From an uncultured Collinsella sp. (GTDB lineage Bacteria; Actinomycetota; Coriobacteriia; Coriobacteriales; Coriobacteriaceae), in assembly GCA_900538305.1 (NCBI GenBank), contig UPXY01000001.1, forward strand, positions 186,001-250,000: a stretch of 64,000 nucleotides of DNA, read 5' to 3'. Each line of letters opens with the position of its first letter. The first letter of the stretch is position 1. Under the pieces are notes generated by a model, which made no database searches, was not told the origin of the DNA, and saw only the letters and a program-made list of their open reading frames with translations. This document shows positions 8,771 to 17,154 of this stretch, piece after piece. The position numbers and the translations under genes were made by a program.

Positions 8771-8798
8771 CCGGGTCTCGTTTGAGGCCCGGTTTTTT
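8771..8798 (+). terminator. Rho-independent terminator of rubrerythrin
   Basis: CCGGGTCTC (8771-8779) pairs with GAGGCCCGG (8784-8792) with one G-U pair over a GTTT loop. Six Ts follow at 8793-8798. Confidence 0.9.
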
Positions 8799-8946
8799 CA
8801 TGCGAAGATGGCGAGAACTACCGTTTACCGGCCTCAGCATTAAGGTCATAGCCCTTACTCGAAAAAACCTTGCAGAAAATTGGCTCGCGCCGTGCCTGGT
8901 GCCACACTGGAGTTCCCTTCAATACGTGAGGCCAGGGAGACGCATC

Positions 8947-9552
8947 ATGGACTTGTTCATCGAGACGCCGGAGCGAGCTGCAGAGCGCTTGGAGCGCGAG
9001 CGGCGCCTGCAGGAGGCGTGGATGGCCTCTTTGCAGCAGGGGGAAGCCGGCGCGCGCCGAATGCAACTTGATGGGGTGCCCGAGGTTCGGAGTGCCTCAG
9101 AGGCGGGGCGTCGTGCAGCTGAGGCGGGCTACAGCGCGTCTGCCGAGCGCGAGCAGCAACGGGAGGGGGAGCGTCGCCCGGGCGGCGAGCGGAAACAGGA
9201 GGAGCGTCGCCCAAGCGGCGAGCGGCCGCGGAAGGCTCGAGGCTTCGGGAGAAGACGGCGACGCGGGAATGATGCGCGCGCCGAGGCGGGATCCTATTCC
9301 GTGGCGCAGGAGGCGTATCGCGAGGAGCTTGCCTACGATAAGCGTCGCGCCCGAAGACGAAAGCTATTTGCCGTGGTGCGCGCAGTATGCTTGCTAGTTG
9401 GAATCCCGTTGCTTCTTGTCGCAGTGTTCGTGGGATCGTATGTATTCACCTGCATCTTCAATGGGGCGACGCCGGGGGAGGTGGTCGAGCTGCTCTCCGA
9501 AATGGCAACTCGATGCGTGTCGTTCTTCGCGCAGATTGGATGGGGTTCGTAG
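8947..9552 (+). CDS. Hypothetical single-span membrane protein
   Basis: A 201-residue protein not assigned to a family. The first 140 residues are hydrophilic and very rich in Arg and Glu, with a short repeat GERRPGGERKQEERRPSGERPR around residues 78-99. One strong hydrophobic span (VCLLVGIPLLLVAVFVGSYVF, roughly 145-165) follows, then a 30-residue tail. This predicts a charged cytoplasmic head and a C-terminal anchor. ATG 8947 has a gggag site; the frame continues upstream to 8782 but there it overlaps the rubrerythrin terminator. Confidence 0.6.
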   Translation: MDLFIETPERAAERLERERRLQEAWMASLQQGEAGARRMQLDGVPEVRSASEAGRRAAEAGYSASAEREQQREGERRPGGERKQEERRPSGERPRKARGFGRRRRRGNDARAEAGSYSVAQEAYREELAYDKRRARRRKLFAVVRAVCLLVGIPLLLVAVFVGSYVFTCIFNGATPGEVVELLSEMATRCVSFFAQIGWGS

Positions 9553-9926
9553 CTCGGGGTGATTGGTGTAACGCCGTGCGACTTTCGGGGTGAAGCAAGA
9601 AAAGAAAATGCTTTTCGGGCGGTGACGATACCGGAAGAAGAGAGGGGATATGACGCTGCCGTGTCCGACCCGCCGGTTGCTTGAGCTATGGGGGTGCGCG
9701 CAAACAGGTGGCGTTGAAATCGTCGATGCTAAGCGCGGGGGAATCGGGGAACCCTTGCGACGCAGGCGTGGTGCCATAACAGGCATCGTCGGATTGGGGC
9801 TAGCGCTCTTCCGCCGCACGTATCTCGCCGGCGAGCGTCGCCGGTGTCGTCGAGGTGGGACTAACTCTCCTCTGCCGCACGCGTCTCGCCGACGAGCATC
9901 GCCGGTATCGTCGGATTAGGATGGGG
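9553..9926. repeat. Decayed tandem repeat beside the 3' end of nth
   Basis: No gene is evident in these 374 bases. About two imperfect copies of a 61-bp unit occur (GCCGCACG at 9813 and 9874). They are followed after 66 bp by the true 3' end of nth. On the minus strand each unit reads a short peptide of the type GETRAAEES or GEIRAAEER, followed by TAG at the position equivalent to the nth stop codon. The copies therefore look like a minisatellite that grew next to, or out of, the gene end. Confidence 0.5.
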
Positions 9927-10589
9927 CTAACTCAGCTTCGCGCTGGGGCAGATGTCGGCGAGCGGGCATTCGCCGCAAAGCGGTTTACGTGCATCACAGA
10001 TCTCGCGGCCGAGCATGATCCACTGATGATTCACATCGTTCCAGTATTCACGCGGCAGAATCTTCAACAGGTCTTGCTCGGTTTTGAGCGGCTCCTTCGC
10101 ATGGGTCTTGGGTGAGAGCATGAGCCGGTGCGCGATGCGGTTCACATGCGTATCGACCGCGATGCCCTCCACGATGCCGAAGCCCACGTTGAGCACGATG
10201 TTCGCGGTCTTGCGGCCGACGCCGGGAAGCTTCACGAGTTCGTCCATGCTCGCGGGTACCTCGCCACCGTAATCGGCGACGATCATTTGCGCGCATTCGA
10301 CGGCATGCTTAGCCTTCATCTTGTAAAACCCGAGCGACTTGATGACCTCGGCGACTTCGGCGGGCGTAGCGCTCGCCATGGCCTCGGGCGTGGGCCAGCG
10401 ACGGAAAAGCTCAGGGGTGACTTTGTTCACCTGGGCGTCCGTCGTCTGAGCGGAGAGCAGCACGGAGATCACGAGGCGGAATGGGTTTTTGTGGTCGAGG
10501 AAGCATTCGACCGGACCGTAGCGCTCATTGAGGCGACGGCACACCTCGATGGCGCGCTCTCGCTTCGCGGCGTTGGTTTCGCGTGGCAT
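9927..10589 (-). CDS. nth: Endonuclease III
   Basis: A 220-residue base-excision-repair glycosylase/AP lyase for oxidised pyrimidines. It carries the HhH motif LPGVGRKTANIVL with the catalytic Lys, the catalytic Asp in VDTHVNRIAHRL, and a complete four-cysteine Fe-S loop (C-x6-C-x2-C-x5-C) in CDARKPLCGECPLADIC. The ATG at 10589 is chosen because agaaagg precedes it; a start at 10622 would add 11 residues. The intact cluster contrasts with the cluster-less MutY-like protein at 6934. Confidence 0.95.
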   Translation of the reverse strand: MPRETNAAKRERAIEVCRRLNERYGPVECFLDHKNPFRLVISVLLSAQTTDAQVNKVTPELFRRWPTPEAMASATPAEVAEVIKSLGFYKMKAKHAVECAQMIVADYGGEVPASMDELVKLPGVGRKTANIVLNVGFGIVEGIAVDTHVNRIAHRLMLSPKTHAKEPLKTEQDLLKILPREYWNDVNHQWIMLGREICDARKPLCGECPLADICPSAKLS

Positions 10590-10681
10590 GGCATGCCTTT
10601 CTCTAGCTGATACTCGCAGCAATTCTAACAGCAGTGGCAGATGCTTCGAAGGGACGCGTCGCGATGTTGTCTCGGCAGCGC

Positions 10682-10834
10682 TATCTCCCGTTTTTGCATA
10701 TTCCTGCCAACAAGACGCCCCTACGGCAACGTTATCTCCTGTTTTTGCATATTCTTGCCGTTAAGGTGCCTCCGCAGCGGCCTTATCTCCTGGTTTTGCA
10801 TATTCCTGCCGATAAGGCGGGTCGGCGAGAGGGT
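10682..10834. repeat. 51-bp repeat array, three units (left flank of truncated ABC gene)
   Basis: Units begin at 10682, 10733 and 10784, an exact 51-bp period, with core TTTTGCATATTC flanked by TATCTCC and TGCC. Since 51 is a multiple of three, the array stays open and reads a 17-residue repeat of type RYLLFLHIPANKA. The same repeat recurs at 11853. The function is unknown. Confidence 0.85.
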
Positions 10835-10858
10835 TATTGGCGGGAATCGCATTATTTG

Positions 10859-11776
10859 GGAGTGCGCGTTAACGACGTGCAGCCCAAGGATCGCGACATC
10901 GCCATGGTGTTCCAGAACTACGCGCTGTATCCGCACATGACGGTGTACCGCAACATGGCTTACGCGCTCGAGCTGCGCCGCACTCCCAAGGACGAGATTC
11001 GTCGCAAGGTCGAGGAGGCGGCGAAGATCCTGGAGCTCACGAAGTTCCTCGACCGCAAGCCCAAGGAGCTCTCGGGCGGCCAGCGCCAGCGCGTGGCACT
11101 CGGCCGCGCCATGGTGCGCGACCCAGCGGTGTTCTTGCTCGACGAGCCGCTCTCGAACCTCGACGCGAAGCTGCGCACGGAGATGCGCGCCCAGATCTCT
11201 GCCCTGCATCGCCGTCTTGAGACCACGTTCGTCTACGTGACGCACGACCAGACCGAGGCCATGACCATGGGCGATCGCATCGTCGTCATGCGCGACGGCG
11301 AGATCTTCCAGGTCGACACCCCGCAGAACCTCTTCGAACGCCCGGAAAACATCTTCGTCGCCGGGTTCATCGGCTCGCCGCAGATGAACTTCATGGATGC
11401 CGTGGTGGAACGCGCGAGCGACGGCTTCGAGGTCGTGGGTGCGATGGGCAAGATCCCCCTGCCGAACCCCGAGCTCGCAGACTACGTGGGCAAGGAGGTC
11501 GTCGTGGGCATCCGCCCGGAGGATTTCTACGAAGAGAAGGAGTACCTCGATGCTGCACCGAGTGCCGTCATCGAGGCGCAGGTCGAGCTCGCCGAGCTCA
11601 TGGGTAGCGAGGTTTACGTGTACTTCACCGTGGGCGAGCGCCGGCTCATCGCGCGCATCTCTTCGCGCCTCGATATCCACGCGGGCGACACGGTGCGCAT
11701 CGCGCCCGAGCTCGACCATGTGCATGTCTTCGATAAGGAGACCGAGAAGGCCATCTGCCATGGAGCGGCCAAGTAG
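10859..11776 (+). pseudogene. Sugar-type ABC transporter ATPase (MsmK/UgpC class), 5'-truncated
   Basis: From about 10862 the frame matches the MsmK/UgpC ATPases from just before the Q-loop: VNDVQPKDRDIAMVFQNYALYPHM, signature LSGGQRQR, Walker B FLLDEPLSNLD, switch YVTHDQ and a regulatory MOP/TOBE-like tail. The first 60 or so residues, with Walker A, are missing. The frame instead runs back into the 51-bp repeat array, giving a possible but odd fusion from 10634. Without a P-loop it cannot bind ATP normally, so it is called a pseudogene. The remaining 300 codons are undamaged, so the loss is recent or the product has another use. Confidence 0.8.
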
Positions 11777-11852
11777 CTGCGAGTACACACCGCGCGGCGG
11801 CGTACCGTACGCGCGGCTTGTCTTGCGGCGTTCGCGCTGCCTAGCTTCGGCA

Positions 11853-11940
11853 TATTGCCTGTTTTTACATATTCTGGGAGGTAAGGCGGTTTTTAGGCCG
11901 TCTTATCTCCCAGTTTTGCATATTTTGGGAGATTGCCAGC
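11853..11940. repeat. 51-bp repeat array, two units (right flank of truncated ABC gene)
   Basis: Two further copies of the repeat start at 11853 and 11904, again 51 bp apart, in the same orientation as the left array. The second contains a perfect hairpin, ATCTCCCA with TGGGAGAT around the TTTTGCATATT core. In one frame they read YCLFLHILGGKA and YLPVLHILGD, close to the peptide repeat of the left array. Confidence 0.85.
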
Positions 11941-12030
11941 AGGGTGGGGACGATGCGGCAGGGTTGAGGGTGATGCAGCGGTAGCGGGGATGCGCTACCA
12001 TGAGGTGCACGAACGACCGCTGGGAGTCGC

Positions 12031-15000
12031 ATGCTCATTCATCGTATTGCCGCACAACTCTTTACTGCCGAAGCGCCGCGCGTCATTGAAGGGGCGCTCG
12101 ACGCCGACAAGGACGCTACGCTCGCGATATCGCAGTCCGGCCGTGTGCTCATGCTCGCGGCGCAGTTCGCACGTCGCCCGCGCCCCGTGGTGTATATCGT
12201 CTCGGGTGAGGACGCGGCCGAGCGTGCCGCGCGCGGGCTCGCTGCCTACGTGGGTATCGAACATGTCGCGCGCTTTCCCGAGCGCGAGGACTACCCATGG
12301 GTGGATAAGCAGCCGGACGATGCCGTGGTGGCTATGCGCTGCGCGGCGCTCGAGCGCTTGGCGCGAGGCGAGGCATGCATCGTCGTCGCCTCGGCGCGGT
12401 CGCTTCTGCGATGCGTGCCGCCGGCGGAGAGCCGCTACTGGGAGAGCGTAACGTTTGCCGTGGGGGAAGAGCATCCGTTCGAGGATGTGCCGCAGCGTTT
12501 GGTGGGCATGGGCTACACGCGTGCAGAGGAAGCCGCGGCACCGGGGCTCTTCCGCGTACACGGCGATGCGATCGACGTGTTTCCTGCGCAGGGCTCGGCG
12601 CCCGTGCGCATTGAGTTTTTCGGCGACGAGATCGACCGTATCCGGCGCATGGTGACTTCGACCGGGCAGACGATTGGCGACGACGAGCGTGTGCAGATCT
12701 ATCCATGCCGCGAGCTCGCCTTGACCGACGATGCAGTGCATCGCCTGCATGTGGCGTTCTACCAGCCCGCCCAGAGCGACCCGGAGCTTGCGGCGCAGCT
12801 TGAGCTTGCCGATGCGCGCGTGGTGACACCCGAGCTCGATCGTTACCTGCCGTTCATGTACGAGCGTACCGAGAGCCCGCTTGCGCACGTGAGCGCTGGC
12901 GCGCTCGTGGTGCTTTCCGAGCCGCGGTCTCTGTTCGATGATTGCATGCGTGCATATGAGGATATCGAGCGCCGCGCCGGTGAGGCGGGGGTCGCGCATC
13001 TCGACGGGTTGTACCTGCGTCCGCAGGAGCTGGATTTCGGCGGACAGCAGCGGCTGAACTTCGTCTCGATCATCCGCGCCGGCGGTGCGGTGACGGCCGA
13101 GCTCAAGATCGAGCAGCCTGCGATCGCGGGTTCCGATACGCGCTTCATCTCGCGTGTACGCGAGCTTACGTCGAACCGCTTTGCTTGCGTATTCGCTGCG
13201 CCCGACCGCGGCGCGCGCGAGTCGCTCGAGCTTTCCCTGGGCGACGAGGGGATCGCGTTCGAGGAATCGCTGCAGACGGCACCCGAGAACACGGGAGCTC
13301 TGAGCGAACATGTGCACGTGACGTTGCTCAAGCGCGACGCCGACCCGCTCAACGCCCGCCCCCTGGACTCGCCAAAAGGGGCAGTTCCTTTTGGCGGGAA
13401 TGAGGCGCCGGTGCACACCGTTCCCACGATTACGCGCGGACGCGTGACGTTTGTCGACCTGCCGCTGCCTGCGGGCGTCGTGGTTCCGGAGGCGCAGCTC
13501 GCGGTGCTTTCCATCGCAGATTTGAACGCTCGCATGGACGCGCGGCGCGGACGCAAGACGCGGCGTCGCGTGGACGTGACCGAGGTCACGTTCCCCTTCA
13601 AACCAGGCGACTACGTTGTGCATTCGACGCACGGCATCGCGCACTTCACGGCCATCGTGCGCCAGGAAGTCGCTGGCCGCGAGCGCGATTACTTCCTGCT
13701 GGAATATGCCGACGGCGACAAGCTGTACGTTCCGCTCGAGCAGGTGGACCGTATCACGCGCTACGTAGGGCCGGACGGCCAGAACCCGCGCCTCACGCGC
13801 CTCAACACGGCGGATTGGAGCCGCGCCACCACGCGCGCCCGAAAAAGTGCCAAAAAGCTCGCGTTCGACCTCGTCGACCTCTATACGCGCCGCTCGTCGA
13901 TCACGGGTATCGCCTGTCCGCCCGATACGCCCGAGCAGATCGAGATGGAGGAGAGCTTCCCCTACGAGCCCACGCACGACCAGCTCGACGCCATCGCGGA
14001 CATCAAGGCAGATATGGAGGCACCGAAACCCATGGATCGCCTGCTTTGCGGCGACGTGGGCTTCGGCAAGACCGAGGTAGCGCTTCGTGCGGCGTTCAAA
14101 TGCGTGGACAGCGGCCGGCAGGTCATGGTGCTCTGCCCCACGACGATCCTCGCGGAGCAGCACTACCAGACGTTCTTCGAGCGCTTCGCGCCCTTTGGCG
14201 TGGAGGTCGAGGTGCTCAGCCGTTTCCGTACGCCGGCGCAGCAAAAGCGCGCGCTCACCGCGTTCGCCGAGGGAAAGATCGACGTGCTCGTGGGCACGCA
14301 TCGCCTGCTTTCGAGCGACGTGAACCCGGCGAACCTGGGGCTCGTGATCATCGACGAGGAGCAGCGCTTCGGCGTGCAGCACAAGGAACAGCTGAAAAAC
14401 CTGCGCGAGCAGATCGACGTGCTCACGCTTTCCGCGACGCCTATCCCGCGGACCATGCAGATGGCCATTTCCGGCGTGCGCGACATGAGCCTCATTACCA
14501 CGCCGCCCACGGGCCGCCGCCCGGTCATCGTGCACGTGGGCGAATACGACCCCGATGTGGTGAGTGCGGCGATTCGCCTGGAGCTCGGTCGCGGCGGCCA
14601 GGTGTATTACGTGAGCAACCGCGTGAAGACCATCGATGATGCGGTCGACCGCGTGCACGAGGCGGCGCCCGAGGCGCGCGTGGGCGTGGCGCACGGCAAG
14701 ATGAGCCCGCGCGAGGTCGAGGACGTCATGATCGATTTCGCTATGGGTCGCATCGACGTACTCGTAGCGACGACGATCATCGAGAGCGGTATCGACAACC
14801 CGCATACGAACACGCTCATCATCGAAGACTCCCAGCGACTGGGCTTGGCGCAGCTCTACCAGCTCAAGGGGCGCGTTGGCCGCTCTGCCACGCAGGCGTA
14901 CGCGTACTTCATGTTCCCCGGCGAGCTTCCGCTTACGGAAGAAGCCACGGAGCGCCTGACCGCGCTCTCCGAGTTCCAGGAGCTCGGCAGCGGCATGCGC

Positions 15001-15642
15001 ATCGCGATGCGTGACTTGGAGATTCGCGGTGCCGGTTCTCTTGTGGGGGCGGAGCAACACGGCAATCTCTCGAGCGTGGGCTTCGACCTCTTCACGCAGA
15101 TGCTGGGACAGGCGGTTGCCGAGGCGCGCGGCGAGGTCGCGGGGGATGTCGAGGCGGCTGGCGTTGCGATCAACTTGCCTGCAGATTATTACTTGGACGA
15201 GGAATACATCCCCGAGGTTGACCGGCGCGTGCTCGTGTACCGAAAGCTGGCGGCGGCGGACGAACTCGCCGCGATCGATGAGATTCAGCATGAATGCGGG
15301 GAGCGCTTCGGCGAGGTTCCGCTTGCCGCGCTGAACTTGTTCGACCGCGCTCGCCTGCGCATCCGCGCGGATCGCTTGGGGGTCGAGAGCATCTCGCTCA
15401 CGAGCGGACGCTTGGTGTTCCAAGGGGTCGATGTGCCCAAGACGGCCGCATTCGAACTGCGCACCAGCTTGGGGGCGACGAATTTCCCCAAGAGCCGCAA
15501 GCTCTCCGTGCCATGTCGGCCGGGCGCCGGTGCGGGAAGCGGTGTGGGCCGCGGACTCGACGCGGGCGAGAACAACTCCGGCGTGGTGGCTGCGGCGCTT
15601 CGCGTGCTCGAACAGCTCGGCGAGAGCGGAGACGAAGACTAA
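12031..15642 (+). CDS. mfd: Transcription-repair coupling factor Mfd
   Basis: A 1203-residue protein, normal for Mfd, which removes stalled RNA polymerase and recruits UvrA. In order: a UvrB-like N-terminal region, the CarD-like polymerase-interaction domain (GDYVVHSTHGIAHF near residue 523), and a RecG-like translocase. The translocase has Walker A GDVGFGKTEVALRAAF (about 673), DEEQ box IIDEEQRFGV (about 772) and motif VI with the TRG region (LKGRVGRS, about 945). The TRCF C-terminal domain follows. The tail after residue 1150 is Gly-rich and divergent. The ATG at 12031 has a weak gggag site. Confidence 0.96.
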   Translation: MLIHRIAAQLFTAEAPRVIEGALDADKDATLAISQSGRVLMLAAQFARRPRPVVYIVSGEDAAERAARGLAAYVGIEHVARFPEREDYPWVDKQPDDAVVAMRCAALERLARGEACIVVASARSLLRCVPPAESRYWESVTFAVGEEHPFEDVPQRLVGMGYTRAEEAAAPGLFRVHGDAIDVFPAQGSAPVRIEFFGDEIDRIRRMVTSTGQTIGDDERVQIYPCRELALTDDAVHRLHVAFYQPAQSDPELAAQLELADARVVTPELDRYLPFMYERTESPLAHVSAGALVVLSEPRSLFDDCMRAYEDIERRAGEAGVAHLDGLYLRPQELDFGGQQRLNFVSIIRAGGAVTAELKIEQPAIAGSDTRFISRVRELTSNRFACVFAAPDRGARESLELSLGDEGIAFEESLQTAPENTGALSEHVHVTLLKRDADPLNARPLDSPKGAVPFGGNEAPVHTVPTITRGRVTFVDLPLPAGVVVPEAQLAVLSIADLNARMDARRGRKTRRRVDVTEVTFPFKPGDYVVHSTHGIAHFTAIVRQEVAGRERDYFLLEYADGDKLYVPLEQVDRITRYVGPDGQNPRLTRLNTADWSRATTRARKSAKKLAFDLVDLYTRRSSITGIACPPDTPEQIEMEESFPYEPTHDQLDAIADIKADMEAPKPMDRLLCGDVGFGKTEVALRAAFKCVDSGRQVMVLCPTTILAEQHYQTFFERFAPFGVEVEVLSRFRTPAQQKRALTAFAEGKIDVLVGTHRLLSSDVNPANLGLVIIDEEQRFGVQHKEQLKNLREQIDVLTLSATPIPRTMQMAISGVRDMSLITTPPTGRRPVIVHVGEYDPDVVSAAIRLELGRGGQVYYVSNRVKTIDDAVDRVHEAAPEARVGVAHGKMSPREVEDVMIDFAMGRIDVLVATTIIESGIDNPHTNTLIIEDSQRLGLAQLYQLKGRVGRSATQAYAYFMFPGELPLTEEATERLTALSEFQELGSGMRIAMRDLEIRGAGSLVGAEQHGNLSSVGFDLFTQMLGQAVAEARGEVAGDVEAAGVAINLPADYYLDEEYIPEVDRRVLVYRKLAAADELAAIDEIQHECGERFGEVPLAALNLFDRARLRIRADRLGVESISLTSGRLVFQGVDVPKTAAFELRTSLGATNFPKSRKLSVPCRPGAGAGSGVGRGLDAGENNSGVVAAALRVLEQLGESGDED

Positions 15643-15970
15643 GCCGGAGCGTGAGTTTTCGGCTCAGGGCTCGGGTTCCCACTGCGGGGTTCTGGGGCTG
15701 GCGAGCCGAGTTCTTGGCGTTCGGTTCCCTCCTGGCGGTGCCCCGGTTCCCAAATCGCGCCAGATGAACAGTTTTCGCGCCATCTCCGAAGCGACCGGGC
15801 GATCTCGTGAAGGAAATGGCAGGTACGGGGCTTGGGCGCGTTCGCGCTATCTCGATGCTGCGCCGGAAACTGTTCACTTAGCGCGATTTGGGTTTTCGGT
15901 TCGCCGAAACGGCTTCCGGTGGGCGCTCGGCGGGCGCGCCCCTCCTCAATCGGGGCGCAGAGCTGGCCAA
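15643..15970. repeat. Convergent intergenic space with a long inverted repeat
   Basis: Between mfd (plus) and the YitT gene (minus). Arms 15749-15780 and 15860-15892 are inverted copies sharing the 12-mer CCCAAATCGCGC and then TGAACAGTTT, with 79 bases between. No T-tract follows either arm, so it looks more like a mobile palindromic repeat than a simple terminator. There is no gene here. Confidence 0.6.
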
Positions 15971-16969
15971 CTAGCGGCCGTCGTCCTGCATAAGGGTGCT
16001 GCGGCGGCGCTTGGCGGCCTCGCGCGCGGGGCGCTTCGAAGGATCCGGAACGGCAGTGGGCACCGGTTCGTCCACATGGCCATGCCACCAGCCGCCGATG
16101 AAATTGTCGGTGCGGAACACGTTGATCACGGCACCGGGATCGACCTCGCGCACCAGGCGCACGATGTCCTCGCTCTCGTAGGTCGAGACCACGGTGTGTA
16201 GCAGGTACATGCGCTCGCGGCTATATCCACCGATCACCTCAGCGCAGCTGATGCCGTGCTGGAAGCTCGCGATGTAGGCATCCATGACCTCGTCGGCGAG
16301 CTTTGTGGTGATCTGCAGCGTTACGCGGTCGTAGCGATGGTAGAAGCTGTCGATGGTTTTCGTCGAAATGAATTGGAACACGATGGAGTACGCGGCGCTC
16401 TCCCAGCCGAAGATGGCGCCGAACACGAGGATGAGCGCGCAGTTGCCGGCGAAGATGAAGCCCCAGATGGTCTTACCGGTGCTGTTCGCAACCAGCAGCG
16501 AGATGAAGTCCGTGCCGCCCGTGGACGCGCCCGCCTTGAGCGCGATGGCGATCGAGATGCCGGAGATGAACCCGCCGAACACCACAAGCATGATCTGGTC
16601 GTCGAGCAACGGCTGGAAATCGCAGAATCTCAGGAAGGCGGCCGAAAGCGCAACCTGCAGCATCGAGAAGATCACGAAGCGCTTGGAGATGCGGCTCCAG
16701 CAGATGAGCGCGAGCGGGATGTTCAGCGCGAGCATGCCGAGGTCTGTGGAGATGCGCACGCCCCAAAGCGAGGTTATGCGGTCGATGAGCACGGCGACGC
16801 CGGTGAAGCCGCTGGGCAGCAGGTTCGCGGGATTCACGAAGGCTTGGATGAGGAATGCCTGCACGAACGCGGAGACAACAACGGCGGCGGCCGTGATGAT
16901 GCGGCGTATGACGGCGAGGCGCGCGAGTTCGAGCGCGCGTTCGGTGATGGTATCGGCTGCGCTTGCCAC
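15971..16969 (-). CDS. YitT family membrane protein
   Basis: A 332-residue protein of the YitT/DUF161 group, with about five to six N-terminal membrane spans (IITAAAVVVSAFVQAFLIQAF and FSMLQVALSAAFLRF among them). A cytoplasmic DUF2179 domain follows (LLHTVVSTYESEDIVRLVREVDPGAVINVFRT). The family is common in Firmicutes and actinobacteria; its substrate is unknown. Start GTG 16969 is chosen because gaggagga stands 7 bases upstream; the open frame extends to 17191 without a ribosome site. It is transcribed divergently from recQ. Confidence 0.85.
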   Translation of the reverse strand: MASAADTITERALELARLAVIRRIITAAAVVVSAFVQAFLIQAFVNPANLLPSGFTGVAVLIDRITSLWGVRISTDLGMLALNIPLALICWSRISKRFVIFSMLQVALSAAFLRFCDFQPLLDDQIMLVVFGGFISGISIAIALKAGASTGGTDFISLLVANSTGKTIWGFIFAGNCALILVFGAIFGWESAAYSIVFQFISTKTIDSFYHRYDRVTLQITTKLADEVMDAYIASFQHGISCAEVIGGYSRERMYLLHTVVSTYESEDIVRLVREVDPGAVINVFRTDNFIGGWWHGHVDEPVPTAVPDPSKRPAREAAKRRRSTLMQDDGR

Positions 16970-17154
16970 AGGTCCTCCTCTGTGCGTGCTCTGCGTCCGT
17001 GCGCTGATTCTATCACGCGTGTAGCGCCGCGTGCTATGCTCGAAGGCACTGATGAGTAGATGGTGACGGGTGAGCGGCGGGCACCGGATTCGACAGGCGG
17101 CATACCTCGAAGCCAGTGCTCGAAAATGCCGGCTCCGAGCGTCGCGGAAGGACG

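Noticed and set aside
9650..9919. 89-codon frame on the plus strand
   Set aside because: It consists of the decayed 61-bp repeats and has no convincing start or family.
11995..15423. 1142-codon open frame on the minus strand
   Set aside because: It lies antisense to mfd, which has all its motifs; the peptide is rich in Arg, His and Ala without any domain, typical of the shadow frame of GC-rich genes.
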